Assembly (NCBI RefSeq): GCF_041596335.1
Contig: NZ_JBFHIT010000002.1
Location: 173,178-237,177, forward strand
DNA length: 64,000 nt
Direction: 5' to 3'
Source of the DNA: Mangrovibacterium sp041596335
GTDB lineage: Bacteria > Bacteroidota > Bacteroidia > Bacteroidales > Prolixibacteraceae
Part shown: in pieces, positions 17,293 to 26,714 of the stretch
How the letters are laid out: each line of letters starts with the position of its first letter
Numbering within the stretch: position 1 is the stretch's first letter
Notes under the pieces: generated by a model
Database searches by the model: none
Seen by the model: the letters and a program-made list of their open reading frames with translations, nothing else
What the model was told of the DNA's origin: nothing
Made by a program: the position numbers and the translations under genes

Positions 17293-18399
17293 TTAGGCTG
17301 AGTGTTGGTGATATTCGGAAGGCAACATGCCATATTTCTGATGGAAGCACTTTGTAAAATAAGAAGGACTGTTAAAACCTGAATCGTAGGCAATTTCAGC
17401 AATACTCCCTTTTCGTTTGTGGATGAGTTTTAGTGACTTATTTAAGCGATAATCTTTAATAAAACTATTGGGTGACATGCCAACCAAGGAGACGATCTTC
17501 CGGTAAAACTGGGATTTACTGTATCCCATATGTTTACTTAAGTCGTCTACTTTCAATTCCGGAATCTGCCACGATTCCGCCAAAAAGTCAAGTAATTCGT
17601 TCATAAACTGTTCATCGGCCGGCTTGAGTATTTTGAATAAGTCGTGATCCAGATAGAGATTCCGACTTTCCTGCTGATACAGTTCACTTATCTCCGAGCT
17701 TACATACACCTGGGTTCCTGATAAATAAAAAAGACGCTTCCCTATTTTCAAAGCATCTTCGAAAAACGTTTTATTCCCGTCCACCGGAACACCGGCACTA
17801 ATACCCATTTTCAAATTACCTTGCGTAAAATTCGGAGATTCACTCCAAAACCGGTAACTGGCATACAGTTCTATGGCACAAAACACAGCCTGAGAAACTT
17901 TTCTAAATACTCCCAGCATTTGCCACGATTTTTGATCCGCTACCGCTCCCTCAAATCGTCTGATAATACCTTCGATCTGCCTCATACACAGCCTCAATTG
18001 AGCTGATTCGGATTCGTTATCCCCGAACAGGAAGGGCTGATTATCAAATCCAACAACCATGATTACACGAAAAGCTGAGTCCTCAATAATTTTCGAATTT
18101 GCATCAACTTGTTTTTTCGGATCTTCAATGCGTCCCAAAAAAGATTCTACAATTTCGGGATTTACTTCTATAATTTCGTGAGGTACTTCACCGTGAGCCT
18201 GATCGTGCATCTTTTGGATGGCCTCTTTATTTGGTGCATCTATCAAACAAAAAGCGGTTTTTCTCTTGCTGTCGAACCAATACGTCAGTCCCCGACATTT
18301 AAATTCGTGCTGTATTGCTAAGTCCTGTTGATGAAGTTGGGCTACAATAGCCGCTGTTACATTAGCTGAAACATCGTGTCGATCCATATAGATAGGCAT
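17293..18399 (-). CDS. DUF4242 / cyclase-like / AraC three-domain regulator
   Basis: A 368-residue cytoplasmic transcription factor with three parts. Residues 1-90 match DUF4242 (small ferredoxin-like, starts MPIYMDRHDV). Residues about 108-255 resemble a class III nucleotidyl cyclase fold (AVFCAIELYAS, KMGISAGVPV, GKRLFYLSGTQVYVSSEI) but the metal-binding aspartates are missing, so it is probably a sensor rather than an enzyme. Residues 262-368 are an AraC-type DNA-binding domain with two HTH motifs (LSKHMGYSKSQFYRKI, IAEIAYDSGFNSPSYFTKCF). The target is unknown; the adjacent haemoglobin gene is one candidate only by position. Confidence 0.88.
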   Translation of the reverse strand: MPIYMDRHDVSANVTAAIVAQLHQQDLAIQHEFKCRGLTYWFDSKRKTAFCLIDAPNKEAIQKMHDQAHGEVPHEIIEVNPEIVESFLGRIEDPKKQVDANSKIIEDSAFRVIMVVGFDNQPFLFGDNESESAQLRLCMRQIEGIIRRFEGAVADQKSWQMLGVFRKVSQAVFCAIELYASYRFWSESPNFTQGNLKMGISAGVPVDGNKTFFEDALKIGKRLFYLSGTQVYVSSEISELYQQESRNLYLDHDLFKILKPADEQFMNELLDFLAESWQIPELKVDDLSKHMGYSKSQFYRKIVSLVGMSPNSFIKDYRLNKSLKLIHKRKGSIAEIAYDSGFNSPSYFTKCFHQKYGMLPSEYHQHSA

Positions 18400-18712
18400 A
18401 AGGCAAAAGTTTAAGTGAATACAACGTCAAACATTTCAATTTATCAGGGTAGAGGTCAATTTTTTATACTCCTTGAAATACTGAATAGTTTCAGACGTCT
18501 TGCCTATCGTACCGAATATTGCCCCATAAAATGGCAAATCGGATCCAATTTCAGACGATCTCAAAAGCAAAAAAGAGGTCGCCGTTTAATACAATCCTGG
18601 CAGCAGAAGTTGGAGAATTGGAGTTCTTAATGGAATCGGAGACGAACCGAATTGAATCGCAGTTACCTAATGCAATGGTGTAAAATCAAGCTATGCACCA
18701 GTCAGCTATAGC
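18400..18712. other. 313-nt gap, upstream region of the AraC-type regulator
   Basis: No supported gene. It lies upstream of the AraC-type regulator gene and behind the end of the ABC permease gene, both on the minus strand. It should hold the regulator promoter and the end of the ABC transcript, but no clear -7 element or strong terminator hairpin was found. Confidence 0.5.
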
Positions 18713-21700
18713 TTATTCATTTCGCAAAACTTCACTTGCCTGTCCTTTCATGGCCCACCGGTGGCCGGCAACAACCCACAACCAGGCACTGAACAACACT
18801 AAGGCAAACACACCGAGGCTCCAGTACAAAAGTTTGAAATAGCTATCCGAAATAAGCGTGGGCAAAGCCGAAAGAACAGCAGGAATCAATCCGCATAAAA
18901 GAGCCAGGAAAACGATAAACAAGTGGCCTTTCAGACTGATTGCACGAACTTTTTTCCTGGTAAACCCAACAGCCTGGAGCACTGCAAAAGCCGACCGCTG
19001 TTCGAACAGGCTGCGGAAAATAACAATCGCTAAACCAATGGTTCCGATAAGTAAGCCTAATGCGCCCAACATGAGGAAGATATTGAGATAAGTATTTTCG
19101 ATCTGGTAAAACATCAACAAGCGGTCGCTGCAAGTTGAAATTTCCATGCCATAGTTTCGGAAAGCTGTTTTCAGCTCGGCTTCGGCATCATTCGGTGCAT
19201 CAATTAAAAACACAGTGGAGCCACTTACCGAAGGAAAATTAGCTTGAAAAAGACTGTCTCCAATCAAAATATTTCCTTGAAAAACTGAATTTGCCACCCC
19301 GCCGATCAACTGCAGAATAATATCGTCGCCAGCTTCATTTTGATACACCAACGTATCGCCAACCGTTTTACCTAAACTCCATTTGATTACCGAGGCATCA
19401 GCAATTGCAGGGATAGCTCCGTTGGTCAATGGCCGTTGAAGCGATAGCCACGGATGATCCGAATTGAGATGTTCATCAGTTTCAGTAAATGTAAACGCCT
19501 GTCGGACATCCAGAGCAGACGGATCAAAGCCAAGCACTCGTGGCTTGCTCACCCTGTTCAGGTTTAAACAACTGGCATCGGCTCCATCCAGCGCTTGAAA
19601 TTGCACAAAATGAGCCGGAGAGCCGTCCAGCCCAAATTGAAAACGGCCTTCCTCCGAATTCAAATCATATAAAATCGGGAAGCTACTCTCAGCGAAGAAT
19701 TGATATCCACCCGTTCCGGATGAAGGCAGATCAGCATTTCGGGTCAAATCTTTTCGAAACAGTCCGGTTGACAAAACCAGAAAAATACCGATCGACAAAA
19801 AGCCGACTATCAGGTTATTTTTCCGGCGATCGGAAAAACTCATCAAGGTCATGAAATGCCCGAACGATAAGCCATTCGCCTCTCGCTGAAGTATGGATTG
19901 AAAGCCGTAATCGACTAGAAAAAGCAAGCCCGGCAACATTATAAATCCGGCTGTAAAAAATATTTCAGGCTGAATATCGCGGCCAATTCCCTGAGCAATC
20001 ATCATCCCCAAAGCCAGAATCACCAGTCCGAGACCAAGCCATAAATTGCGCTTTTTAAGTTTTTCGGAAACCACCTGTTTCCGCTGAACAGCGGTAATTG
20101 CTTCGGTGGAGAATTTTCGCAGAATGAGCCAAACGCTTAGCAAACCAATCGCCAGAATGCTAATCACAGCTATAAAAACAGATTGGGTTCGAAGATGAAC
20201 TTCGATTACTGCCGTTCGGACAATGTCGTGCCAAATGCCATTGATGGCATCTACGATGAAACTGTTATAAGCGAAGCCCAATGGTATTCCGAACAGAATT
20301 CCCGGAATAATTAACGAAAGCCCTTCGAGCAAAAACAATTTTTGAATTTGTTTCCCCACGAATCCCAACGCATGCAGGGTGCCAATTTCGTTGCGACGGA
20401 AATTCAGATACAGCCGAAACATCAAAAAAGCCAGTAACAAAGCCGCGAACAGTACAAAAAAACTAAGTCCGATGAACAGACTTCCAAAATCAACACCTTG
20501 GCTGGCAGCCTGCAATCCCTGCTCCCGAACAGCAGTGATAACAAAACCCAAATCGGCAGGTGATACCGATTGCAGAATGCTCGTCTCCAATTGCAATTGA
20601 TTTACATTCGAAAACTGAATGGCTGTCGCTTTGCCGTATCGGTTTCCCCAAAGCTTTTGTGCTGTTTCGAGCTCCACAAAAGCCTTGGGCGTTCCTTTAT
20701 AGTTGTTCCAATAGCTTTCGTCTTTCGGACGTATCAGCGATAAATCAACCGGCACGCCAGTTTCCCAATCGCTGCAATGTCCTGCGTCCGATAAGCCGGG
20801 AATTTCCGGCACGAGCGCCAAATCGGCCCATTTCCCCGAAATAGGAACAATGCCCGACACCGAAAAAGCTGCTTGTTTTTCTACCAGCCGCCGTAGCGGG
20901 CCCACTTCAAAATACGTGAGCTGAATGGAGTCACCTTCTTTGGCCTCCAGATCGTCTGCAAGCCACTGGTTAATGAGAATTTCATTCGCTCCGATTGGAA
21001 CATCCGCTTGCGGCAGCCCGCTCACAAACGAATACGGTGTCAATTTTCCATTCGCATCAAAGCGATTTACAAAATAGGTTAAAATCGTCTGTGCCGAAGA
21101 ATCAATTCGTTGCAGTTTATTCGCCAGACTATTCTCCAAAAACACGCGCTCCGATCGCACTCCCACCATCTGATCTGCCGAATCGGTGAAAATGTCAAAA
21201 TTAAGGTCATCTAACTGCCAATGTTTCTGAATCTGATCAGTCAGTATTCGTTCATCCGTGTTGTCATCCGATATCAGAATCAGGTTCGCCTTATCCTCCA
21301 GTTTCATCTGTCGGTTTAGCCATTTCAACGAGACAAATACATTTAGCGGAGCCGATTGTGCCGGTTGTAAATTGAAGTTTCCGCAAGTTTTGGCCGAAGC
21401 AATCGCTTTTACCTTTACCCGAAATGAGACAGTGCTTTCATCAGCTGAGACAAAAGGCGTATTGGCAGGATAAGCACTCTGTCGGTTAACGCGCAGCATA
21501 AGCTCTTCGCCAACCTTCAAGCCCAAAACTGTCGCCAGTCGTTCGTTTAAAATCGCTTCATTTTCGGCCATCGAAAAAAGACTATCAGTACCGGCTATCT
21601 GATTAAACGAACCATCGACACCCCAAACCTGAAGATGATTGGCACGCGACTTTCCGCCATCGACAACCGCCATTCCGCTCGAAAATAAAACGGGAACACC

Positions 21701-21931
21701 GGAAATATCAGCAGCCAGGTTTGCCCGAAATAAACGTTCGCCCCCAGACACGGTCCAGTGAGTTTTGCCGAGGCGTTGCAAGCTTATTTTTTTCAGGTTG
21801 AAGGAGACCGTGTCGCCAATCATGAGAGCACCCAATAAGATGGCCGTGCTTAACGCAATCCCGGCAACAATAGTCAGATTAAGTTTTTTGAAATGGAGCA
21901 GCGATTTCAGGACGTAGCGGAACGTACTCAT
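18713..21931 (-). CDS. FtsX-type ABC exporter permease
   Basis: A 1072-residue inner-membrane protein. One TM segment near the N-terminus (about 16-38) is followed by a large periplasmic domain, a first FtsX core of three TMs around residues 490-610, further TMs, a second periplasmic domain, and a final FtsX core of three TMs near the C-terminus. This long fused form resembles the permeases of LolCDE/MacB-type exporters that move lipoproteins, peptides or adhesins across or out of the inner membrane. Its start overlaps the ATPase gene by 4 nt (ATGA), showing co-translation. The substrate is unknown. Confidence 0.9.
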   Translation of the reverse strand: MSTFRYVLKSLLHFKKLNLTIVAGIALSTAILLGALMIGDTVSFNLKKISLQRLGKTHWTVSGGERLFRANLAADISGVPVLFSSGMAVVDGGKSRANHLQVWGVDGSFNQIAGTDSLFSMAENEAILNERLATVLGLKVGEELMLRVNRQSAYPANTPFVSADESTVSFRVKVKAIASAKTCGNFNLQPAQSAPLNVFVSLKWLNRQMKLEDKANLILISDDNTDERILTDQIQKHWQLDDLNFDIFTDSADQMVGVRSERVFLENSLANKLQRIDSSAQTILTYFVNRFDANGKLTPYSFVSGLPQADVPIGANEILINQWLADDLEAKEGDSIQLTYFEVGPLRRLVEKQAAFSVSGIVPISGKWADLALVPEIPGLSDAGHCSDWETGVPVDLSLIRPKDESYWNNYKGTPKAFVELETAQKLWGNRYGKATAIQFSNVNQLQLETSILQSVSPADLGFVITAVREQGLQAASQGVDFGSLFIGLSFFVLFAALLLAFLMFRLYLNFRRNEIGTLHALGFVGKQIQKLFLLEGLSLIIPGILFGIPLGFAYNSFIVDAINGIWHDIVRTAVIEVHLRTQSVFIAVISILAIGLLSVWLILRKFSTEAITAVQRKQVVSEKLKKRNLWLGLGLVILALGMMIAQGIGRDIQPEIFFTAGFIMLPGLLFLVDYGFQSILQREANGLSFGHFMTLMSFSDRRKNNLIVGFLSIGIFLVLSTGLFRKDLTRNADLPSSGTGGYQFFAESSFPILYDLNSEEGRFQFGLDGSPAHFVQFQALDGADASCLNLNRVSKPRVLGFDPSALDVRQAFTFTETDEHLNSDHPWLSLQRPLTNGAIPAIADASVIKWSLGKTVGDTLVYQNEAGDDIILQLIGGVANSVFQGNILIGDSLFQANFPSVSGSTVFLIDAPNDAEAELKTAFRNYGMEISTCSDRLLMFYQIENTYLNIFLMLGALGLLIGTIGLAIVIFRSLFEQRSAFAVLQAVGFTRKKVRAISLKGHLFIVFLALLCGLIPAVLSALPTLISDSYFKLLYWSLGVFALVLFSAWLWVVAGHRWAMKGQASEVLRNE

Positions 21932-22602
21932 TGCAACTGAAGTTTTCCATCGGTTAAACGGTAAATTTTATCCATACGCGAAGCCAGACGAGTGGCGTGA
22001 GTCACTACTAGCAGGCTCACATTTTCTTCGCGATTGAGTTGCAACAAAAGCTCCGTAAGCTGATCGGAAGAATGTTGATCCAAAGCCCCTGTTGGCTCAT
22101 CAGCCAGCAAAATTTTAGGGCTGTTAATCAAGGCTCGCGCAACTGCCGTTCGTTGGCACTCTCCCCCTGAAAGCATCGAAGGGCGCTGTTTTTGAAGCGA
22201 AGCGATGTCCAAACGGTCCATCAGATAATCAGCACGTTTCAATAGTGCATTATCAATCTTCCGACCTGGAGCCAATGCCGGCAGTAAAATATTTTCTTTT
22301 AAGGTAAACTGAGGCAAAAGGTGGTGAAACTGAAAAACAAAGCCAATCGAACAATTCCGAAAAGCAGCCAACTCAGCGTCAGACTTAGAAAACACCGGTT
22401 CTCCGTCGAGTAAAATGCTGCCCGAATCGGGTGTATCCAACGCGCCAATCAAGTTCAACAAAGTACTTTTACCCGATCCCGAAGGCCCCACAATAGCCAG
22501 TCGCTCTGCTGGTTTAATCGTCAGATCAAGTTGATCCAGTATAATTCGTTTTTCTCCGGAACCGGAAACAAAGCTTTTACAAAGTTGATTGATTTCAAGC
22601 AT
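21928..22602 (-). CDS. LolD/MacB-type ABC ATPase
   Basis: A 224-residue ATPase with Walker A GPSGSGKST (about 39-47), signature LSGGECQRTAVARAL, Walker B ILLADEPTGALD and the H-loop VVTHATR. The QFHHLLPQFT Q-loop form is typical of LolD-like exporters. It drives the large FtsX permease encoded directly downstream with a 4-nt overlap. It starts 76 nt behind the glycosyltransferase gene on the same strand, so read-through from the long operon upstream is possible but not shown. Confidence 0.94.
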   Translation of the reverse strand: MLEINQLCKSFVSGSGEKRIILDQLDLTIKPAERLAIVGPSGSGKSTLLNLIGALDTPDSGSILLDGEPVFSKSDAELAAFRNCSIGFVFQFHHLLPQFTLKENILLPALAPGRKIDNALLKRADYLMDRLDIASLQKQRPSMLSGGECQRTAVARALINSPKILLADEPTGALDQHSSDQLTELLLQLNREENVSLLVVTHATRLASRMDKIYRLTDGKLQLQ

Positions 22603-22678
22603 GAATCAGTTTTAAATTGAATGTTTTACCATTTCATTTTTTTGAATTGAAATGCGTTGCAGAGTATCCCCATGCTGG

Positions 22679-23974
22679 TTATTGGGCCGGTTTTCTCACT
22701 TTCTCATAAATTTCAACCAGCTTTCTGGCTTGCTCGTGTACATCGAAATGTTTCTTCACACCGGCTAATCCATTCGTGCTCAGCTCCTCCAGTTTCGCAT
22801 TGTTCAGAATGAGTCCTTTCCAGGCTTTTGCCAACTTTTTCGGACTATTCGGATGATAGATCACTCCACCTTCCGATTGATTAACCACCTCAGGAAAAGC
22901 TCCTAGTTCGGGTTGAACTAAAGGAACGCCCGACGCCAATGCTTCAAGTTGGTACAAACCAAAAGCCTCACCGTTTAACACAGGAACCGACAGCAAGCTT
23001 ATTGAATCGAAAAAACGCAGCCGGTCTTCACCTTCAAATTCATCAACCCAATGCACCGCATCCGTCAATCCGGCCTGCTCGATCACTTGTTTCTGTTCGC
23101 GGATAAATTGCGTATCGTCATTGGTTTTTCCCCCGGTGATTTTTAACTCAACCGATTCAAAAGACGGGTCTTCCTTCAACAGGACAAACGCATCGATTAA
23201 AATATCCAAACCATTATCTTCACACATTCTTGAAATATAACCAATTATAGGCTTCTTTTCAGCAATTGCTTTAACTCTGTAGTCTCCTGCATCAACACCA
23301 ATGTGATTGACAAAAAGTTGTCGGTCATTTAAATGAAGGCGTCGTTTCATGTCTTTCGCGTAGAAGTCACTTACAGCGACAAACGCGTCGACTTCACGAG
23401 CCCTTTTCTTCATAATTTCCCAACATTCGTCACGGTTTGCATCACTCATCACATCAATCCATACATCTTCATCTTGCAACGAACAAACCACCGGTATACC
23501 CAGTCGTTGCTTAATTCGTCGTGCCAAACCCAACAAAAGCGCGTTCGACAAGTGTACCACATCCGGTTTTGCGACTTCCTTTAGCCAATCCACCAAGCGT
23601 TCCAACTCATCTTTTTGCACGCCGTCCTCGCCCAATAGCATTGATACGGTCATTTCCTCCAAGCCCTTTGCCCGGGTTGACCCGGCATTTTGCGCCGCCA
23701 TGTGAAGAACTGCCTTCGAATTTAGCAGGCTATCGACAAAGGAAGGCATATGTCGGAAAACCGGAAAGCGTTGCTTTAGGTAGATATCTACAGCGCCGTA
23801 AAAAACAGGCACTTCTGACAAGTCACGACCATCTTCAAACAAAGGCAAATACATCGGTACTTTTATAACCTGCTGTCCTAAATCCTGCAAGGCTTTCATG
23901 TATTTACTGTCGCGAAGGCAATTTCCGCAGTAAAAACTTCCTCCCGATCCTGGAATTATATGGGCAATTTTCAT
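22679..23974 (-). CDS. GT4-type glycosyltransferase, last gene of the propeller operon
   Basis: A retaining GT-B glycosyltransferase of about 431 residues. The N-terminus MKIAHIIPGSGG with a G-S-G-G loop and the C-terminal EX7E motif EAFGLYQLEALASGVP identify family 4. I chose the ATG at 23974, four nt behind the preceding stop; a TTG at 24028 would reach into the neighbour. Cytoplasmic. GT4 enzymes build polysaccharide or glycolipid; why it ends an operon of redox and propeller genes is not clear. It could glycosylate secreted partners or simply be co-expressed. Confidence 0.9.
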   Translation of the reverse strand: MKIAHIIPGSGGSFYCGNCLRDSKYMKALQDLGQQVIKVPMYLPLFEDGRDLSEVPVFYGAVDIYLKQRFPVFRHMPSFVDSLLNSKAVLHMAAQNAGSTRAKGLEEMTVSMLLGEDGVQKDELERLVDWLKEVAKPDVVHLSNALLLGLARRIKQRLGIPVVCSLQDEDVWIDVMSDANRDECWEIMKKRAREVDAFVAVSDFYAKDMKRRLHLNDRQLFVNHIGVDAGDYRVKAIAEKKPIIGYISRMCEDNGLDILIDAFVLLKEDPSFESVELKITGGKTNDDTQFIREQKQVIEQAGLTDAVHWVDEFEGEDRLRFFDSISLLSVPVLNGEAFGLYQLEALASGVPLVQPELGAFPEVVNQSEGGVIYHPNSPKKLAKAWKGLILNNAKLEELSTNGLAGVKKHFDVHEQARKLVEIYEKVRKPAQ

Positions 23975-23978
23975 AGCA

Positions 23979-25091
23979 CTATGGTTTATCGGTTCCGAAA
24001 ATATAAATGCGCCCATCGTTGGCTCCAATCACCAGTTTTCCGTCGTAAATAGCCGGAGAACCAGCAATCTGACTACCAATCTCGTAACTCCATAACTCCT
24101 CACCTGTTGTTAAATCATGCCGGTAAAGCATGCCATCCATGGTGGCTGTAAAAACAGAACTCGCGGAAATCACACTTGATGAGTTGATCCGGTTACTCAG
24201 GCGCTTTGTCCAAACTAATTTACCATCTTTTCGGTTAATGACATAGAGTTGGCGATCTTCATTTCCAAGAACAATCCAGTTATTTTGAATAGCAGGCGAA
24301 GCAATAAAAGGCAGGTCTTTTTGCGGGTTATCGTAAGTCCAGATCACACTACCGGCATCCAGATCGACTGCAAAAAACCGACCGTCATAATCGCCTACGT
24401 AAGCCATATTTCCAACAATTGCCGGCGACGAAGCCAGATAGGTAGACAATTCGATTTTCTTCGCGACTTTTCCTGTTTGCAGGTCAACCACATGCAGAAA
24501 ACCATCGCAACCACCAAAAACGACCGATTTTTGAAATAAAGACGGAGCTCCGTTTATGAAATTGTTCGACTCGTATTTCCAAATTCCTTTACCATCCGCC
24601 AAATTCACGCCATGCAGATAATAATCATAACTACCAACAGCCAAAACCGTTTGCCCGCCAATCACTTTCCAGTTTGCGGAACCAACAATCTGATTGCCGG
24701 TTTTATACTGCCAGAACAACGAACCGTCTTTTTCGTTCAAACAGATTAAGCTTCCATCTAAACAGCCAAAAATAACTTTGCCATTCAACAAAACAGCCGG
24801 TGCTTCGATGCCATTTTCAGCTTTGTATTTCCATTTTAGGTGGCCATTCAGGTCGAACGCATAAAACCAGCTGTCGGTTGAACCGCAATAAATCACGCCA
24901 TTTTTGATCACCGGCGATGCTTTAATCTCATCATCAGTTTGGAAGGACGCGATCAGTCTTAAATCAGCCGGCAAATCAGCTGAAGCAGAAGCCGTCAGTT
25001 CCTGATTTCCACGGAAAATGGGCCATTCGCTTTGGCAAAAGCCCGAAAAAGCAAAACCAACCAATACTAATATCTGTACTATTTTCTTCAT
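23979..25091 (-). CDS. Secreted PQQ-like beta-propeller protein (A)
   Basis: A 370-residue exported protein. A Sec signal peptide (about 1-19, ending FSGFCQ) is followed by WPIFRGN, the N-terminal motif shared by all five propellers of this operon. The rest consists of about seven PQQ-like repeats of the form VIxGAxDGxxYxFDxxTGxxxWxY, e.g. LTTGEELWSYEIGSQIAGSP. The BamB-like repeat forms a beta-propeller and does not by itself bind PQQ; no haem motif CXXCH is present. It lies 11 nt behind the flavoprotein gene and 4 nt before the glycosyltransferase gene. Role probably periplasmic; ligand unknown. Confidence 0.88.
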   Translation of the reverse strand: MKKIVQILVLVGFAFSGFCQSEWPIFRGNQELTASASADLPADLRLIASFQTDDEIKASPVIKNGVIYCGSTDSWFYAFDLNGHLKWKYKAENGIEAPAVLLNGKVIFGCLDGSLICLNEKDGSLFWQYKTGNQIVGSANWKVIGGQTVLAVGSYDYYLHGVNLADGKGIWKYESNNFINGAPSLFQKSVVFGGCDGFLHVVDLQTGKVAKKIELSTYLASSPAIVGNMAYVGDYDGRFFAVDLDAGSVIWTYDNPQKDLPFIASPAIQNNWIVLGNEDRQLYVINRKDGKLVWTKRLSNRINSSSVISASSVFTATMDGMLYRHDLTTGEELWSYEIGSQIAGSPAIYDGKLVIGANDGRIYIFGTDKP

Positions 25092-25102
25092 TTAATCACA
25101 AT

Positions 25103-26665
25103 TCAGTCCAGTTGTTCCTCGCTGTGTACCAGCGACAGCGCTCCTGTAGGACATTTGGCTGCCACCAGTACGGCCGTTTTACGAAGCGCTTTATCTACCG
25201 ATTCGGAAAACGGAACACCAATGCGCACATCGAAGCCCCGGCCTATAAAGCTAAAACCAAATTCTTCCTGATGTTGTTTCGTTAATCGCACACAAATACC
25301 ACATTTAATGCACTTGTTAGGTTCAAAAGCAACCTCTCCCGATGCAAAATGTTTCTCAACCATCACTCGTTCATCATATTGAAAACGTTTTTGTTCGGCG
25401 CCAAACTCGTCAGCCAACTCGCGCAACTTGCAGCTTTCGGGCTTTCGACAATCGCAGTGCAAACATCGATGGGCTTCAGCTTCGGCTTCGTCTTTCGAAA
25501 AACCTTTTGCCTTTCCATGGGCTGCATTTTGCCGGGCATTATGGTTCGATTCAATCAGATATGGGTCGAATTCAGCCTCGAATAATTTGCCGAATTTCGA
25601 ATTAAACCGCTCCGGGTTTGCCTGTAATTTCCCTTCGTTAAAAAATCGATTTAATACAAATGCCAATTCCTTGCCCTGTCCAACCGAGCGAACGGCCAAC
25701 TTCGAAGGCCGCAATGCATTACCAATGGCAAATACATTTTCAATCGACGTTTGGTAGGTTGTTTTGTCGACATCAATCCCTGATTTTCCAATCTTTAGCC
25801 CCCATTTATTCAAGTTATCATTTAAGCTCCCTGTTGCTAAAATAACCGCATCGTATTCTTTTTGCAGCTTCTCAAATCCAACACGATCAACCTCGACATT
25901 GCAGTTTACCGCTATCTTCTCGTTTAAAATTGAAGCGATCTCTTTTTCGCGAACATCAATCGGCAAAACAGATTCTTCAATTTGAAGTAAATCGCCACCT
26001 GCCCGTTCGTTGCGTTCATAGATTGTAACTTTGTGGCCCATTTGATTCAGATAAAACGCTGCAGCAAGTCCGGCGGGTCCTGCACCAATAATTGCAACCG
26101 ACCGACCACTTTGTGGTGTCGCTTTGGGGCTCTTTGGAGTTTCCGAATCAGCAGCAAATCCTTTCAACAAACAGATAGAAACGGCATCATCGATCACTTT
26201 TCGTCGGCAACCCGCTTCGCAAGGCGCCGGACAAATACGTCCTAAAATAGCCGGCAAAGCGATATCGCGTTTCACCACTTCAATTGCTTTTTCGTGATTT
26301 CCGGCTGCTATCAAACGGTTCATAAGCGGAATATTCATATGCGCCGGACATACTTGCTGGCAGGGAGCCTGACAGTCGCCCACATGCTCGCTCAACAATA
26401 GTTCCAACGATACTCTCCGCGACTCGCGGCATTCTGGATCGTCGGTTAAAATTTCCATTCCCTCCATGACGGGCATTGAACACGACGCCATTAACCGTCC
26501 GTTTCGTGCGTCTTTCACCAGGCAAACCATGCACGAAGTAAAGTGCTCCGTTCCCTCGAGGTGGCACATCGTCGGAATTTCAACTCCAATTTGAGTCGCA
26601 GCTTCCAGAATCGTCGTACCATCCGAAACTTCGATCGGTTGATTATTTATTTTTAGTTTGATCAT
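25103..26665 (-). CDS. 2Fe-2S / GltD-like flavoprotein / 4Fe-4S fusion
   Basis: A cytoplasmic redox protein of about 520 residues. Order: NuoG-like 2Fe-2S domain (MCHLEGTEHFTSCMVC...ASC), a GltD-type iron-sulfur domain (GDCQAPCQQVCPAHMNIP, GRICPAPCEAGC), an FAD-binding fold (IIGAGPAGLAAAFYL) and a C-terminal iron-sulfur part (HRCLHCDCRKPESC, then KCIKCGICVR...KCPTGAL with FIGRGFDVRIGVPF as in NuoG). The flavoprotein core has only about 145 residues between GAGPAG and ENVFAIGN, where GltD has about 270, so the NAD(P)H-binding insert appears missing. Start chosen at MIKLKINN; an ATG at 26686 adds seven residues. It follows a NuoE-NuoF fusion by about 50 nt, its likely electron partner. Confidence 0.88.
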   Translation of the reverse strand: MIKLKINNQPIEVSDGTTILEAATQIGVEIPTMCHLEGTEHFTSCMVCLVKDARNGRLMASCSMPVMEGMEILTDDPECRESRRVSLELLLSEHVGDCQAPCQQVCPAHMNIPLMNRLIAAGNHEKAIEVVKRDIALPAILGRICPAPCEAGCRRKVIDDAVSICLLKGFAADSETPKSPKATPQSGRSVAIIGAGPAGLAAAFYLNQMGHKVTIYERNERAGGDLLQIEESVLPIDVREKEIASILNEKIAVNCNVEVDRVGFEKLQKEYDAVILATGSLNDNLNKWGLKIGKSGIDVDKTTYQTSIENVFAIGNALRPSKLAVRSVGQGKELAFVLNRFFNEGKLQANPERFNSKFGKLFEAEFDPYLIESNHNARQNAAHGKAKGFSKDEAEAEAHRCLHCDCRKPESCKLRELADEFGAEQKRFQYDERVMVEKHFASGEVAFEPNKCIKCGICVRLTKQHQEEFGFSFIGRGFDVRIGVPFSESVDKALRKTAVLVAAKCPTGALSLVHSEEQLD

Positions 26666-26714
26666 TATTCCTATGTTGCTTTTCATGAAATGAGCGATGG
26701 ATTGCCGTCTATTC

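Noticed and set aside
17293..18399. Functional adenylate/guanylate cyclase
   Set aside because: The two metal-binding Asp positions and the following GD motif of class III cyclases are absent.
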